Source: Candidatus Gastranaerophilales bacterium (GTDB lineage Bacteria; Cyanobacteriota; Vampirovibrionia; Gastranaerophilales; Gastranaerophilaceae). Taken from it: a stretch of 64,000 bases of DNA. Below the pieces are notes generated by a model. It was not told the DNA's origin. It ran no database searches and saw only the letters and a list, made by a program, of their open reading frames with translations. A program made the translations under genes and the position numbers. The stretch spans positions 62,001-126,000 of the forward strand of contig CALUVL010000002.1 in assembly GCA_944324225.1 (NCBI GenBank). Reading direction: 5' to 3'. Shown here in pieces: positions 39,985 to 47,957 of the stretch (within the stretch, counting starts at the first letter, position 1; every line of letters begins with the position of its first letter).

Positions 39985-41589
39985 TTATATAAGCTGTTGT
40001 GTTTTAGGTTTCGGGCCTGCTGAAACAATTTCTGACGGCATGTTCGGATATTTAGCCGCAAAGTTGTCCGCAAACATCTGAGCAAGTTTGTTAGCCTGTT
40101 CATCATATGCGTTTTTGTCTGCCCACATTCCTCTGGCATCAAGCTGTTCATCAGGAACATTCGGACAGCTTGTCGGATAGTCAACGTTGAATACATCATG
40201 GTGTTTGAATTCAACATTGTCAAAGTATCCGTTAAGAGCAGCTGTAACCATTGCACGTGTGTATGAAAGTTTCATACGTTTTGCGCCTGAAGCGGCACTT
40301 CCGCCTGCCCAGCCGGTGTTTACAAGATATACTTTTGTTCCGTATTTTTCTAATTTTTCACCGAGCATTTTAGCGTAAACCGAGGCATCCATCGGCATGA
40401 ACGGTTCGCCGAATAATGTTGAGAATGTTGGTTGAGGTTCTGTTACCCCTCTTTCTGTTCCTGCAAGTTTTGAAGTGAATCCTGTTACAAAGTGGTACAT
40501 TGCAGCGTTTTTGTCTAATCTTGAAATAGGAGGCAAAACTCCGAAAGCATCTGCAGTTAAGAAAATAACAACTTTCGGAATGCCGCCTTTTGACGGAATT
40601 TCGGCATTATCAATGTAATTAATCGGATAGCCTACACGTGTATTTTCTGTAAGACTTCCATCATCAAAGTCAAATTCCCTTGTTTCGGGGTTCATAATAA
40701 CGTTTTCAACAAGCGAACCGAATTTGATTGCGTTATAAATTTCAGGTTCATGTTCTGCTGAAAGGTGAATACATTTAGCATAGCATCCGCCTTCAAAGTT
40801 GAATATACCGTCAGGTGACCATCCATGTTCGTCATCGCCTATAAGTTTACGGTTTGGATCGGCTGAAAGAGTGGTTTTACCAGTTCCTGAAAGTCCGAAA
40901 AATACGGCAGTTTCACCGGTTTGAGGATCCATGTTTGCGCTGCAGTGCATCGGAAGAACATTTTTCTTCGTCATGATGTAGTTCATTGTGGCAAATACAG
41001 ATTTTTTGATTTCTCCTGCATACTGTGAGCCGCAAATGATAATTTCATGAGCTTCATAGTCAATTGCTATGCATGCTTCAGAGTTTACTCCGTCAACTTC
41101 AGGATCGCACTTAAAGCCTGGTGCGCAAAGAATTGTGTAATCTGGTTCACCGTAAGAAGCAAGTTCTTCTGCCGTTGGTCTGATTAAAAGTTGATGTATA
41201 AACATGTTCTGGCTTGCAAGTTCATTGATTACTCTGAATTTTTGAGTATAAGTTTTGTCTGCGCCTGCGTATCCGTCAAAAATAAAGATCTCTCGATTTT
41301 GCAGATATGCTGCGATTTTTCCTTTGATTGCATTAAATTTTTCTCGACTGATAGGACGGTTTACTTTACCCCATGCTATTTCATTGTGGATACCTTCGGT
41401 ATCAACAATAAATTTGTCTTTAGGGGATCTTCCTGTGTATTTTCCTGTAGTAACAACAAGTGCGCCTGTATTGCTTAATGCTCCTTCTCCTCTGCGCAGT
41501 GCCGCTTCTGTAAGCTGTGCAGGAGTAAGGTTTCTGTAAACTGCTTTCGGACCAATGATGCCGAATTTTTCGATTCCATATGTTTCCAT
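39985..41589 (-). CDS. pckA: Phosphoenolpyruvate carboxykinase (ATP)
   Basis: It converts oxaloacetate and ATP to phosphoenolpyruvate and CO2, or the reverse in CO2-fixing fermentation. The 534-residue protein has GKYTGRSPKDKFIVD (52-66), the kinase loop GLSGTGKTTLSADP near 234-247, the metal-site D-containing DDEHGW, and the active-site RxGxPxxYI stretch NTRVGYPINYI. AGGAGG lies before the ATG. It ends in a strong terminator. The ATP type is usual in anaerobes and many bacteria. Confidence 0.97.
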   Translation of the reverse strand: METYGIEKFGIIGPKAVYRNLTPAQLTEAALRRGEGALSNTGALVVTTGKYTGRSPKDKFIVDTEGIHNEIAWGKVNRPISREKFNAIKGKIAAYLQNREIFIFDGYAGADKTYTQKFRVINELASQNMFIHQLLIRPTAEELASYGEPDYTILCAPGFKCDPEVDGVNSEACIAIDYEAHEIIICGSQYAGEIKKSVFATMNYIMTKKNVLPMHCSANMDPQTGETAVFFGLSGTGKTTLSADPNRKLIGDDEHGWSPDGIFNFEGGCYAKCIHLSAEHEPEIYNAIKFGSLVENVIMNPETREFDFDDGSLTENTRVGYPINYIDNAEIPSKGGIPKVVIFLTADAFGVLPPISRLDKNAAMYHFVTGFTSKLAGTERGVTEPQPTFSTLFGEPFMPMDASVYAKMLGEKLEKYGTKVYLVNTGWAGGSAASGAKRMKLSYTRAMVTAALNGYFDNVEFKHHDVFNVDYPTSCPNVPDEQLDARGMWADKNAYDEQANKLAQMFADNFAAKYPNMPSEIVSAGPKPKTQQLI

Positions 41590-41726
41590 ACTTTATACCC
41601 TCCTTAACATCTTTTACTTTACCACAGAATATATGATTTTTAAACTAAACTTTTTTATTTAATTGTTTTTTTAGCTTTCACGGAAGTTTTTTCTTGTTTT
41701 TAGGTTCAAGTTTTGCAGTCTGGCTT

Positions 41727-41918
41727 TTAATTGTAACATCCATATACAGGTTGAGGATTTACTTCTGTTTTGTATAATATAAATTCTTTTTTGTCAGTTG
41801 TTATTATAGATAGAAGTTGTTTTGCTTTGTCAGCTATATCAATTATAGTATTATTAGGATTTGAAGATTGTCTCTTTTTTACTTCCGCAGATAATACTGA
41901 CCATAGATGCTGGCACAT
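41727..41918 (-). CDS. Small protein of unknown function (63 aa)
   Basis: It begins MCQHLWSVLSAEVKKRQ, with a central helix IIDIADKAKQLLSII and ends NPQPVYGCYN. It looks like coding sequence by composition, but no family is recognised and there is no ribosome binding site. A run of 12 A bases (around 41941-41952) lies upstream, where a phase-variable or frameshifted longer gene is conceivable; the frame has a TAA three codons before the ATG. Confidence 0.4.
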   Translation of the reverse strand: MCQHLWSVLSAEVKKRQSSNPNNTIIDIADKAKQLLSIITTDKKEFILYKTEVNPQPVYGCYN

Positions 41919-41971
41919 GAATCTTTATTTTAATAGTAGCAAAAAAAAAAAATCAGGGGTTTTAAAATAAT

Positions 41972-42457
41972 ATGTATCTACCACCAATTAAACAATTTAA
42001 TCAATTCCCCGAATTGTTGATTTATAATCGACCGAATACATATCTTTATAAAATGTCAACAACCTTTATGCCAAGGCTTGTTGGAGAAATGCGTGCTTAT
42101 CCTGGAGAAAATAAAGAATTTCTTTGGATTGATTTGTTGCATATTACTCAAAAAAGGGTTGGATTTGGTACGAAATTTCTTGATTTTGCAAGGCATTTGA
42201 GCCGGCAAATCGGATGCGGTGGCAATATAAGATTACAAGCCGGTACTACAGTTTATGACCCAACAAGACCACCTCACGAGTTTTACAGAAAATACGGGTT
42301 CGGAGCTGATAATAAAAAAGTTTTAAGAAAAATAGACAGAGCAATAAGCAGTAACACTCATTTGTGTTATAAGACAACACCACCAATCGTAATGTATTAT
42401 CCGGATAAGCAGAAACAAAGTTTGATACAAAAAATTTTGACAAAACTATATTTATAA
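41972..42457 (+). CDS. GNAT-fold acetyltransferase-like protein
   Basis: A 161-residue protein with the GNAT pattern: VGEMRAYPGENKEFLWIDLLHI, then the acetyl-CoA loop-like KRVGFGTKFLDFARHLS, a beta strand NIRLQAGTT and the typical end motif PHEFYRKYGFG. Substrate unknown. AGGGG lies about 13 bases before the ATG. It is convergent with the cupin gene and separated from it by a terminator. Confidence 0.65.
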   Translation: MYLPPIKQFNQFPELLIYNRPNTYLYKMSTTFMPRLVGEMRAYPGENKEFLWIDLLHITQKRVGFGTKFLDFARHLSRQIGCGGNIRLQAGTTVYDPTRPPHEFYRKYGFGADNKKVLRKIDRAISSNTHLCYKTTPPIVMYYPDKQKQSLIQKILTKLYL

Positions 42458-42464
42458 ATAGAAT

Positions 42465-42500
42465 AAAAAGCCGGAGAGCATAATTGATCTCCAGCTTTTT
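42465..42500. terminator. Bidirectional terminator between GNAT and cupin genes
   Basis: AAAAAGC (42465-42471) pairs with GCTTTTT (42494-42500), and GGAG (42473-42476) with CTCC (42489-42492), leaving one mismatch; both ends carry A/T runs. Confidence 0.75.
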
Positions 42501-42505
42501 GCAAA

Positions 42506-42883
42506 TTAACAAAGCTCGCCATCTCCTAGTCCAAATTGTTCAAGTGAGCCAGCTTTTGCCTGAACACAAATAAACTGGAATTCGCTATCTCCTGTATTTT
42601 CTATTGTGCGTGAAGCTTCCGGTGCAACTTTTACCGCGGAGCCTTCTTTAACTTGTATGTGCTCACCATCAACAGTAATTGCCCCTTCTCCTTTCAGGAT
42701 AATATAAACTTCTTCATTTTGTTTATGTTTATGATTAAACGGAACTTTAAAATTTTTTGGAACTGTGTTCATTGAAATTTCGCAGCTTGTCAGTCCAAGT
42801 GTATCGTGTAAAAATACTTTTCCGTTTTCAATGTTGATGATGTCCTCAAGTTTTCCTATTTCTGTAGTTGTGTAATAAGACAT
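42506..42883 (-). CDS. Cupin-domain protein
   Basis: A 125-residue single-domain cupin. Motif 1 reads PFNHKHKQNEEVYIILKGEG with H53, H55 and E60 as metal ligands, and motif 2 continues EGSAVKVAPEASRTIEN, with the usual second histidine replaced by R. Small cupins bind sugars, oxyanions or aromatic compounds. AAGGAG precedes the ATG. It lies directly behind a MarR gene, and a MarR-type operator sits in the 45-base gap. Confidence 0.85.
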   Translation of the reverse strand: MSYYTTTEIGKLEDIINIENGKVFLHDTLGLTSCEISMNTVPKNFKVPFNHKHKQNEEVYIILKGEGAITVDGEHIQVKEGSAVKVAPEASRTIENTGDSEFQFICVQAKAGSLEQFGLGDGELC

Positions 42884-42897
42884 AATTTTCTCCTTTC

Positions 42898-42911
42898 GTT
42901 CGATATCTAAC
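42898..42911. promoter_or_regulatory. Second MarR-type operator, before the cupin gene
   Basis: GTTCGATATCTAAC differs from the marR operator (GTTAGATGTCTAAC) at two positions and keeps the dyad. It lies 15 bases before the cupin ATG, next to the ribosome binding site. Confidence 0.5.
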
Positions 42912-42928
42912 TAATTGTGTAAAAATTT

Positions 42929-43336
42929 TTATTGTATTTTCTCTAGCAACCGATCTAGCTCATCAGCTTCTTTTGATGTCAAATTTGCATAAAGCATATT
43001 GTTCAAGTCTTCTGATATTTTTTCAAATACAGGTTTGAAAGCCTTTCCTTTGTTTGTAAGAGCAATATATGTTACACGGCTGTCAGATTCGGATTTTTGT
43101 CTTTCCAAAAATCCTGATTTTTCAAGTTTGTCAACAAGAACTGTTACAGTAGGCTTTGTCTTGTGAATTTTCACTGCTAAATCTTTCATTGTTGAGCGTT
43201 CACATGTGTATAGCACAGCAAGAATGTCACCATGACTTGGCACCAAACCTTTGATTCCATTTTTCACAAGCTGATCTACAATAAATTTGCAGCCTTTATC
43301 ATGTATTTTTGAAACAAGTGACAAAGCTTTTTTCAT
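42929..43336 (-). CDS. MarR-family transcriptional regulator
   Basis: A 135-residue winged-helix repressor. The helix-turn-helix core reads MKDLAVKIHKTKPTVTVLVDKLEKSGFLERQ, followed by the wing SDSRVTYIALTNKG. MarR proteins respond to phenolics, antibiotics or oxidants. ATG at 43336 is used; a longer frame from 43429 would start inside the neighbour and before the promoter. It has a near-consensus promoter with an operator inside the spacer, and should repress itself and the cupin gene. Confidence 0.9.
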   Translation of the reverse strand: MKKALSLVSKIHDKGCKFIVDQLVKNGIKGLVPSHGDILAVLYTCERSTMKDLAVKIHKTKPTVTVLVDKLEKSGFLERQKSESDSRVTYIALTNKGKAFKPVFEKISEDLNNMLYANLTSKEADELDRLLEKIQ

Positions 43337-43346
43337 AACACTAATA

Positions 43347-43375
43347 ATTATAGTTAGATGTCTAACTTTTGTCAA
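43347..43375 (-). promoter_or_regulatory. Consensus promoter of marR with embedded operator
   Basis: On the minus strand TTGACA (43375-43370), 17-base spacer, TATAAT (43352-43347). The spacer contains GTTAGACATCTAAC (43366-43353), arms GTTAGA and TCTAAC with two bases between, ideally placed for autorepression. Confidence 0.8.
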
Positions 43376-43994
43376 GCATCTTTTCTTTTTCCTGCTGCGA
43401 TAAATCTCCGGACGGAATAAACCAGTCAATCAATGGTTTTTTGGCGCCGAATTCAAAATGAAATCCCTTTTCAAAATCAGGATCTGTTAAGAATTCATAA
43501 TTAACGTTGAAGGCCACCGGTTCTTCTTTATAACCGAGTTTTTTGAATTTTTCCGAGGAAATTTTATTTCCGTTGTCTTCCATCACATTAGAATAATTGA
43601 GACCTTGAAAGCAGCAGAACGGAACTTTAATTCTTCCGTCTTTGCCTACAGACATAAGCCCGAACGAGCGGCATATTATTCCTCGGAATTCATAGACCGA
43701 GCATACATCATTAATCAAAAAAGGGCAGTCATAACGAAAATTGTCACCTTTGTAATCTTCTTTTGCTTTCAGTACTTTTTTAACATTTTCTGCGACTATC
43801 CTCTTGTTTTCGTCACTGAGGTTCCATGCTCCCAGCATCAGATAATCCATTTCGATTTTTGTATATGGAATCTGTGCATTTTTACAACACATTGCACAGC
43901 CTTTTTTACACATTATGTATGGCTTTTGACGTTTGAAAAAGTCGTTAATCTTAGTGTCTATGTATTTCAGATAAACAATATAATTTTCAATCAT
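43362..43994 (-). CDS. YkgJ-type cysteine-cluster protein, copy 1
   Basis: A 210-residue protein with the YkgJ/Fe-S type cysteine pattern: CKKGCAMCC (29-37), CPFLINDVC (about 90-98), then FRGIICRSFGL. The cysteines probably bind a metal or Fe-S cluster; the family has no proven function. It is clearly paralogous to the gene at 45910 (both have ICRSFGL/VCRTFGL, GLNYS(N/D)V and a PLIDWFI/PLLDWFI tail). TGA-TATATT ends seven bases before the ATG, suggesting a leaderless mRNA. Confidence 0.85.
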   Translation of the reverse strand: MIENYIVYLKYIDTKINDFFKRQKPYIMCKKGCAMCCKNAQIPYTKIEMDYLMLGAWNLSDENKRIVAENVKKVLKAKEDYKGDNFRYDCPFLINDVCSVYEFRGIICRSFGLMSVGKDGRIKVPFCCFQGLNYSNVMEDNGNKISSEKFKKLGYKEEPVAFNVNYEFLTDPDFEKGFHFEFGAKKPLIDWFIPSGDLSQQEKEKMLDKS

Positions 43995-44120
43995 GTAATT
44001 AAATATATCAATTTATAAATCAATATGCATGCTGTAAAAATATGAAAAATAAATGCAGCTATACCTAAAAAAAATTTTTATGATAGAATAATTATGGTTG
44101 ACAGCTGGTTTAAAAAACGG

Positions 44121-44142
44121 AAGTCAGGTTTTATCCTGACTT
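44121..44142. terminator. Hairpin just upstream of tRNA-Arg
   Basis: AAGTCAGG and CCTGACTT form an 8-bp stem with loop TTTTAT, followed by TTAAG. It lies eight bases before tRNA-Arg. It may be a weak terminator or a processing signal. A TTGACA is present at 44098-44103 without a good -10. Confidence 0.35.
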
Positions 44143-44149
44143 TTAAGAA

Positions 44150-44223
44150 GGCCTCGTAGCTCAGCAGGATAGAGCAGCGGTTTCCTAAACCGAAGATCGC
44201 GCGTTCGAATCGCGCCGGGGCCG
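44150..44223 (+). tRNA. tRNA-Arg (CCT)
   Basis: Acceptor GGCCTCG/CGGGGCC (with one T-G pair), D arm TAGCTCAGC..GGATAGAGC, anticodon stem CGGTT with loop TTCCTAA (anticodon CCT), T arm GCGCGTTCGAATCGCGC, discriminator G; CCA not encoded. Its last 16 bases recur at 44389-44404. Confidence 0.92.
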
Positions 44224-44404
44224 GATTTTTTGTAAATGATTTTATTCTTTTAGATTCTCCGGCTGCGATAAGAACGCCTTCATTGCGTTTGAGCGGACTG
44301 CGAGCAGAGTGCGGAGGCTTGAGTGTAGAAATAACAAAGTCCTTGATACACTCAACCGGAGGCACGTTTATTGCGAGCAGTCCAAGACAATCGCGCCGGG
44401 GCCG
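44208..44404. repeat. Duplicated tRNA-Arg 3' end enclosing a nested inverted repeat
   Basis: The 16 bases at 44208-44223 are repeated at 44389-44404, 181 bases later. Between them lie nested arms: GGACTGC (44295-44301) with GCAGTCC (44377-44383), and TTGAGTGTA (44319-44327) with TACACTCAA (44347-44355). This looks like a scar or remnant of an insertion at the tRNA end, or a small structured element. The rest of 44405-44597 shows no feature. Confidence 0.6.
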
Positions 44405-44597
44405 TTTTTATGTTTATGGAATGCAAAACGGCTACAAATTTTACCTGTAATTTTTGGCAATATTGGCAGAAACTGAATTTCCCGGGACATTCAGCACCAA
44501 TGCAAGAAAAAACAAAAAAATCCTGCAAGAAACAAAATATTGGGCCTTTTACCTCCTGTAAATTGTTTCCGGACGTGTCGGCGAAGAATGTACTTTT

Positions 44598-45224
44598 CTA
44601 TGACTCTTTTAAGTGTTTTACATGTTTATAGATATATAAAATACCTAGAATTCCAAATATTACAACTATTAGTATGTCAAATTTATGCCAGAGTGCTTTG
44701 AACATTTCCATATTCTGCCCGAATTTTACACCTACATAAACAAGGAGATAACTCCAAACAAGAGATCCTAAAAATGTAAGCGAGAAAAATATTCGTTTTT
44801 TCGCCTTCAGAATACCAGCCGGCAAAGATATAAATGTCCTTACAACCGGAAGCATCCGGCAGATAAAAAATGCCCAATCCCCGTATTTTTCAACCCATTT
44901 ATCAGCATCATCAAGATCTTTGCGAGATATCAGGAAATATTTGCCATATTTTTCTACAAACTGTCGGCCTCCAAAGTATCCTAAATAATAAGACGGGATA
45001 GACCCAAGCACACAACCTAAAGCCCCGGCCCATGCTGCAATATGAAAATTCATTTCGCCTTTACTTACGATATACCCTGCAAACGGTAGTATTGCTTCAC
45101 TGGGAAGCGGAATATTGCAGGATTCAATTGCCATAAGAAGGCTTATGCCCAAAGGCCCCATAGTTGTGATTACGTGTTCTATAAAAGCAACAAGATGAGA
45201 TAATACAAGATTTATAAAATCCAT
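44598..45224 (-). CDS. DedA-family (SNARE-associated-like) membrane protein
   Basis: DedA proteins act in lipid-carrier or phospholipid translocation and keep the membrane potential. The 208-residue protein has several membrane helices and the conserved blocks ESCNIPLPSEAILPFAGY (32-49), GSIPSYYLGYFGGR and FICRMLPVVRTFISLPAGILK, with the family arginines. GGGAGG precedes the ATG. No neighbouring gene suggests a special substrate. Confidence 0.92.
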   Translation of the reverse strand: MDFINLVLSHLVAFIEHVITTMGPLGISLLMAIESCNIPLPSEAILPFAGYIVSKGEMNFHIAAWAGALGCVLGSIPSYYLGYFGGRQFVEKYGKYFLISRKDLDDADKWVEKYGDWAFFICRMLPVVRTFISLPAGILKAKKRIFFSLTFLGSLVWSYLLVYVGVKFGQNMEMFKALWHKFDILIVVIFGILGILYIYKHVKHLKES

Positions 45225-45289
45225 AAAGCCTCCCTAATTTCCTTTTAGGAAAATTTTACCAAAAACAATACTAAAATTAAAGATACATC

Positions 45290-45808
45290 TTATAATGATT
45301 TTGACACAATCACATTCACACCCCAGTTACCTTTATTTTTATCAAAGTTTTGAATATTATATCTCTGTCCTTCAACAGACAGGCCTAAATCATTTTTAAA
45401 CTTGTAAGTTATACCAAGAAAGGCTCCTGCTCCTGTGTCCCATTTTTTTGAAGTGTAATTATACTTGGCTACTGCGTGAGGATTTAAATATACAGAAGTA
45501 TTGTCTGTTACAGGAACATTCACTGTACAAGGTGAATATCTAAACTGCGTTGATACAGAGCCGTCTGCAAAATTATTTCTAATTCTTAAATTTTGGCCGA
45601 CAATGGCTTTCTTGTCGTAATTATTAGCAAATTTTAAATCAACAACCATAGAACCGCCACTTTTTGTATCATACGCCATACCGCTCATAATCCCGGCACT
45701 TAAGTGTTTTGAAGATAATTTTGTTTCCAGCCCGAGTAATGTTGTATTAACATTATTATTATACCAGTAATTTGAGCAAGAAGCACTGTAATTAAATCCT
45801 TCAGGCAT
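45290..45808 (-). CDS. Beta-rich protein of unknown function
   Basis: The protein has 172 residues from ATG 45808 (GGGGG eight to four bases upstream); the frame from 45859 adds an unsupported N-terminus. The sequence alternates polar and hydrophobic residues in short strands (for example SMVVDLKFANNYD, WDTGAGAFLGITYKF, WGVNVIVSKSL), as in outer-membrane beta-barrel or autotransporter-like domains. However, no signal peptide is visible and the N-terminus is rich in N and Y. No family was recognised. Confidence 0.6.
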   Translation of the reverse strand: MPEGFNYSASCSNYWYNNNVNTTLLGLETKLSSKHLSAGIMSGMAYDTKSGGSMVVDLKFANNYDKKAIVGQNLRIRNNFADGSVSTQFRYSPCTVNVPVTDNTSVYLNPHAVAKYNYTSKKWDTGAGAFLGITYKFKNDLGLSVEGQRYNIQNFDKNKGNWGVNVIVSKSL

Positions 45809-45909
45809 ATTATTCCCCCCATTGATAGTGTGTTCTATATGTAATAACAAATTTTTCAAGGTAAAATTGCCTGATATGTCTGTTTTTGTTAAAAAAAGTA
45901 AATTTTAAA

Positions 45910-46506
45910 TTATTTTAAAGCTTTCTGTATAAACCAATCCAGCAATGGGCGGATTTCGCCAAACTCCAATCCGGAAAAGTCTGAAGGAAGATTTTTTTCA
46001 TAATAATTAAGACTTAAGGAATGCTTGACCGGAGCAACAACACCGAAATTTTTAAATTTTTCAATTTCAACTTCTTTACCGTCAAACACATCTGAATAAT
46101 TTAATCCGTCTTTAACACACTCCGGCAGTTTTATGCAGGTCTTGCCGTTATAATTTTCAAAACTTGCAAGCCCGAAGGTTCTGCAAACAAGACCTCTGCG
46201 TTCATACAAATAACAGTACTTTTCGTCTGATAAAAACGGGCATCTGTGTATAAACTGTTCATCAGTTTTTTGTTTTTTTGCAAGCAAAGCATTTATTGAT
46301 AAACGGATTTTTTTCTGAATTTCAGCATCAAGTTCTGTCAATCCTGCCATCAAATATTCCATCTCAAGTCTTGAAAGCGGATAATCACCGGATTCACAAC
46401 ACAAAGAACAGCCTCTTTTACATTTTATAAAAGGTTTTTGAGTGTCAAATTCATTTGCTAACTCTGAATCTATTACATTTAAATATTTTTTATACAGCCT
46501 GAACAT
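45910..46506 (-). CDS. YkgJ-type cysteine-cluster protein, copy 2
   Basis: A 198-residue paralogue of the protein at 43362, with CKRGCSLCC (29-37), CPFLSDEKYC and RRGLVCRTFGLA, GLNYSDVF and the tail EIRPLLDWFI. The cysteines probably bind metal. Its start overlaps the thyX stop by 17 bases, so the two are translated from one mRNA. Family function is unknown. Confidence 0.85.
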   Translation of the reverse strand: MFRLYKKYLNVIDSELANEFDTQKPFIKCKRGCSLCCESGDYPLSRLEMEYLMAGLTELDAEIQKKIRLSINALLAKKQKTDEQFIHRCPFLSDEKYCYLYERRGLVCRTFGLASFENYNGKTCIKLPECVKDGLNYSDVFDGKEVEIEKFKNFGVVAPVKHSLSLNYYEKNLPSDFSGLEFGEIRPLLDWFIQKALK

Positions 46507-47206
46507 TTAAAAACATATCTTTTGTCGGTTTTCTTCCGCAGGACTTGTCTTCGTCGCAAAAGCCGAGCCGTTCGCATTTGGGCACAAGATAAGGCTTGAG
46601 CCATGGTTCTTCAGCAACCAGAGCCTCACACATTTTCTTAACCAGAGTTCTGATTTCATACTGTGCTCTTGTGCAGAGTCTGAGGTTTGCAAGATGAATC
46701 ATTTCACGCAAATTCAAACTTGCAACCATTGAGCTTGCGGCTGCGTTCGGAAGAACAAACCTTGCGTCTTCTGCCGGAATGCCTGCTTCAACAAATTCCT
46801 GATACTGCTCTGAAATTTTACCCATAAAGTTTATGAATTTTTCTTTTAATTCCTGATTTTTTTCAATTGTCGGAGGTATTATATAATCAAACTGCCCTTT
46901 TTCTTTAACATAACGCTGTGACTTCTGGGAAAAAGACATGTGGCGATGTCTTACCAGCTGATGAGTACACGCTCTTGACACATTTGAAATCGCAAAACTT
47001 ATCTGGATATGTTCTATTGTAGAATAATGTCCTGATGAAATAACCCGTTCTATTAATTTCAGCATTTTTTCAGTGTCGTCCGTGCTCTTATAGATATTAA
47101 TAGGCATATCTGCGCTATAGCAGGTACGACAGGCCGTGTAAACAGTTTTTAGCATATTATCCGGTTTGGATATAAGATTTACAACCGGCTGATTACTTTC
47201 TTGCAT
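46490..47206 (-). CDS. thyX: FAD-dependent thymidylate synthase ThyX
   Basis: It makes dTMP from dUMP using reduced FAD and methylene-tetrahydrofolate. The signature RHRHMSFSQKSQRY (RHRx7S) and the later NLREMIHLANLRLCTRAQYEIR are complete. 238 residues is normal. ATG at 47206 has GGAGG upstream; the ORF from 47245 is too long. It uses no ThyA-type chemistry and leaves folate reduced, so a separate dihydrofolate reductase is less needed. Confidence 0.96.
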   Translation of the reverse strand: MQESNQPVVNLISKPDNMLKTVYTACRTCYSADMPINIYKSTDDTEKMLKLIERVISSGHYSTIEHIQISFAISNVSRACTHQLVRHRHMSFSQKSQRYVKEKGQFDYIIPPTIEKNQELKEKFINFMGKISEQYQEFVEAGIPAEDARFVLPNAAASSMVASLNLREMIHLANLRLCTRAQYEIRTLVKKMCEALVAEEPWLKPYLVPKCERLGFCDEDKSCGRKPTKDMFLNVQAV

Positions 47207-47292
47207 AAAAATCCTCCAAAATCTTTCAAAAAAATAATACCACACCTTTAGAAAGCGTGGTATTATTTAAAATTTTTGTTACAAATAAAAAC

Positions 47293-47520
47293 TTATGATT
47301 TTTTGCCGTAACGTTTGTTAAATCTTTCAACTCTACCTTCAGAGTCAAGGATTTTTTGCTGACCAGTGTAGAACGGGTGGCAGTTGTTACAAATTTCAAC
47401 CGTAATATTTTCGCCTACTGAACCAGTTTCAATTTCATTACCGCAAACACATTTGATAACTTGTTTCTTATAATTTGGGTGGATTCCGTCTTTCATTTCT
47501 AACCTCTTTCTTTGTTTCAA
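47293..47520 (-). CDS. rpmE: Ribosomal protein L31, zinc-binding form
   Basis: A 75-residue large-subunit protein. It has the zinc cysteines in KCVCGNE and [14 protein letters not shown] (the C+ form) and the typical start [10 protein letters not shown], here preceded by a short MKQRKRLE extension. The likely start is therefore the ATG at 47496 ([12 protein letters not shown]) or the one at 47520. AGAGG lies before the latter. Confidence 0.94.
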   Translation of the reverse strand: MKQRKRLEMKDGIHPNYKKQVIKCVCGNEIETGSVGENITVEICNNCHPFYTGQQKILDSEGRVERFNKRYGKKS

Positions 47521-47756
47521 GATTCCAAACTTGATAATTGTAAATTTCGCCTACTTTAATATTATACTGCAAAATAAAAAATGGCAAGTATTTTTTAATA
47601 TTTGTTTACCCTGTCGGCTTTAATCTATATATTTCATGCATTTATATTAGAAAATTATTCAATGATTATATAAAAGGTTGATGTTATTTTTATTGTGATT
47701 TGAAATAATAGAAATACACACAAGGTTGGTACACATTATACAGGTAAATCGAATTT

Positions 47757-47924
47757 ATGAATCTGCACGAACAATGTCTTTTAAGATATTTACAAAAGCC
47801 GGACGAACTGGCATATTCTACCGAAATATTAAAGTTAAACAATTTTATTCTAGAAAAGCAATTTTTAGTTAAAAATTTTGTTGCCAAAACTTCCCGTATC
47901 AATTATACTGAAAATGTGAAATAG
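47757..47924 (+). CDS. Possible 55-residue protein of unknown function
   Basis: It begins MNLHEQCLLRYLQKPDELAY and continues with a leucine- and lysine-rich helix (EILKLNNFILEKQFLVKNF) to TAG at 47922. Composition looks coding. There is no strong ribosome binding site. It lies in the otherwise empty 437-base stretch 47521-47957 upstream of the CHASE2-GGDEF gene. Confidence 0.4.
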   Translation: MNLHEQCLLRYLQKPDELAYSTEILKLNNFILEKQFLVKNFVAKTSRINYTENVK

Positions 47925-47957
47925 TATTAATTTTTCAGTTTAACAGGGAAGAGTGTA

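Noticed and set aside
44371-44631. 86-codon frame after tRNA-Arg
   Set aside because: It overlaps the duplicated tRNA end and the dedA 3' end, and has no start signals or recognisable content.
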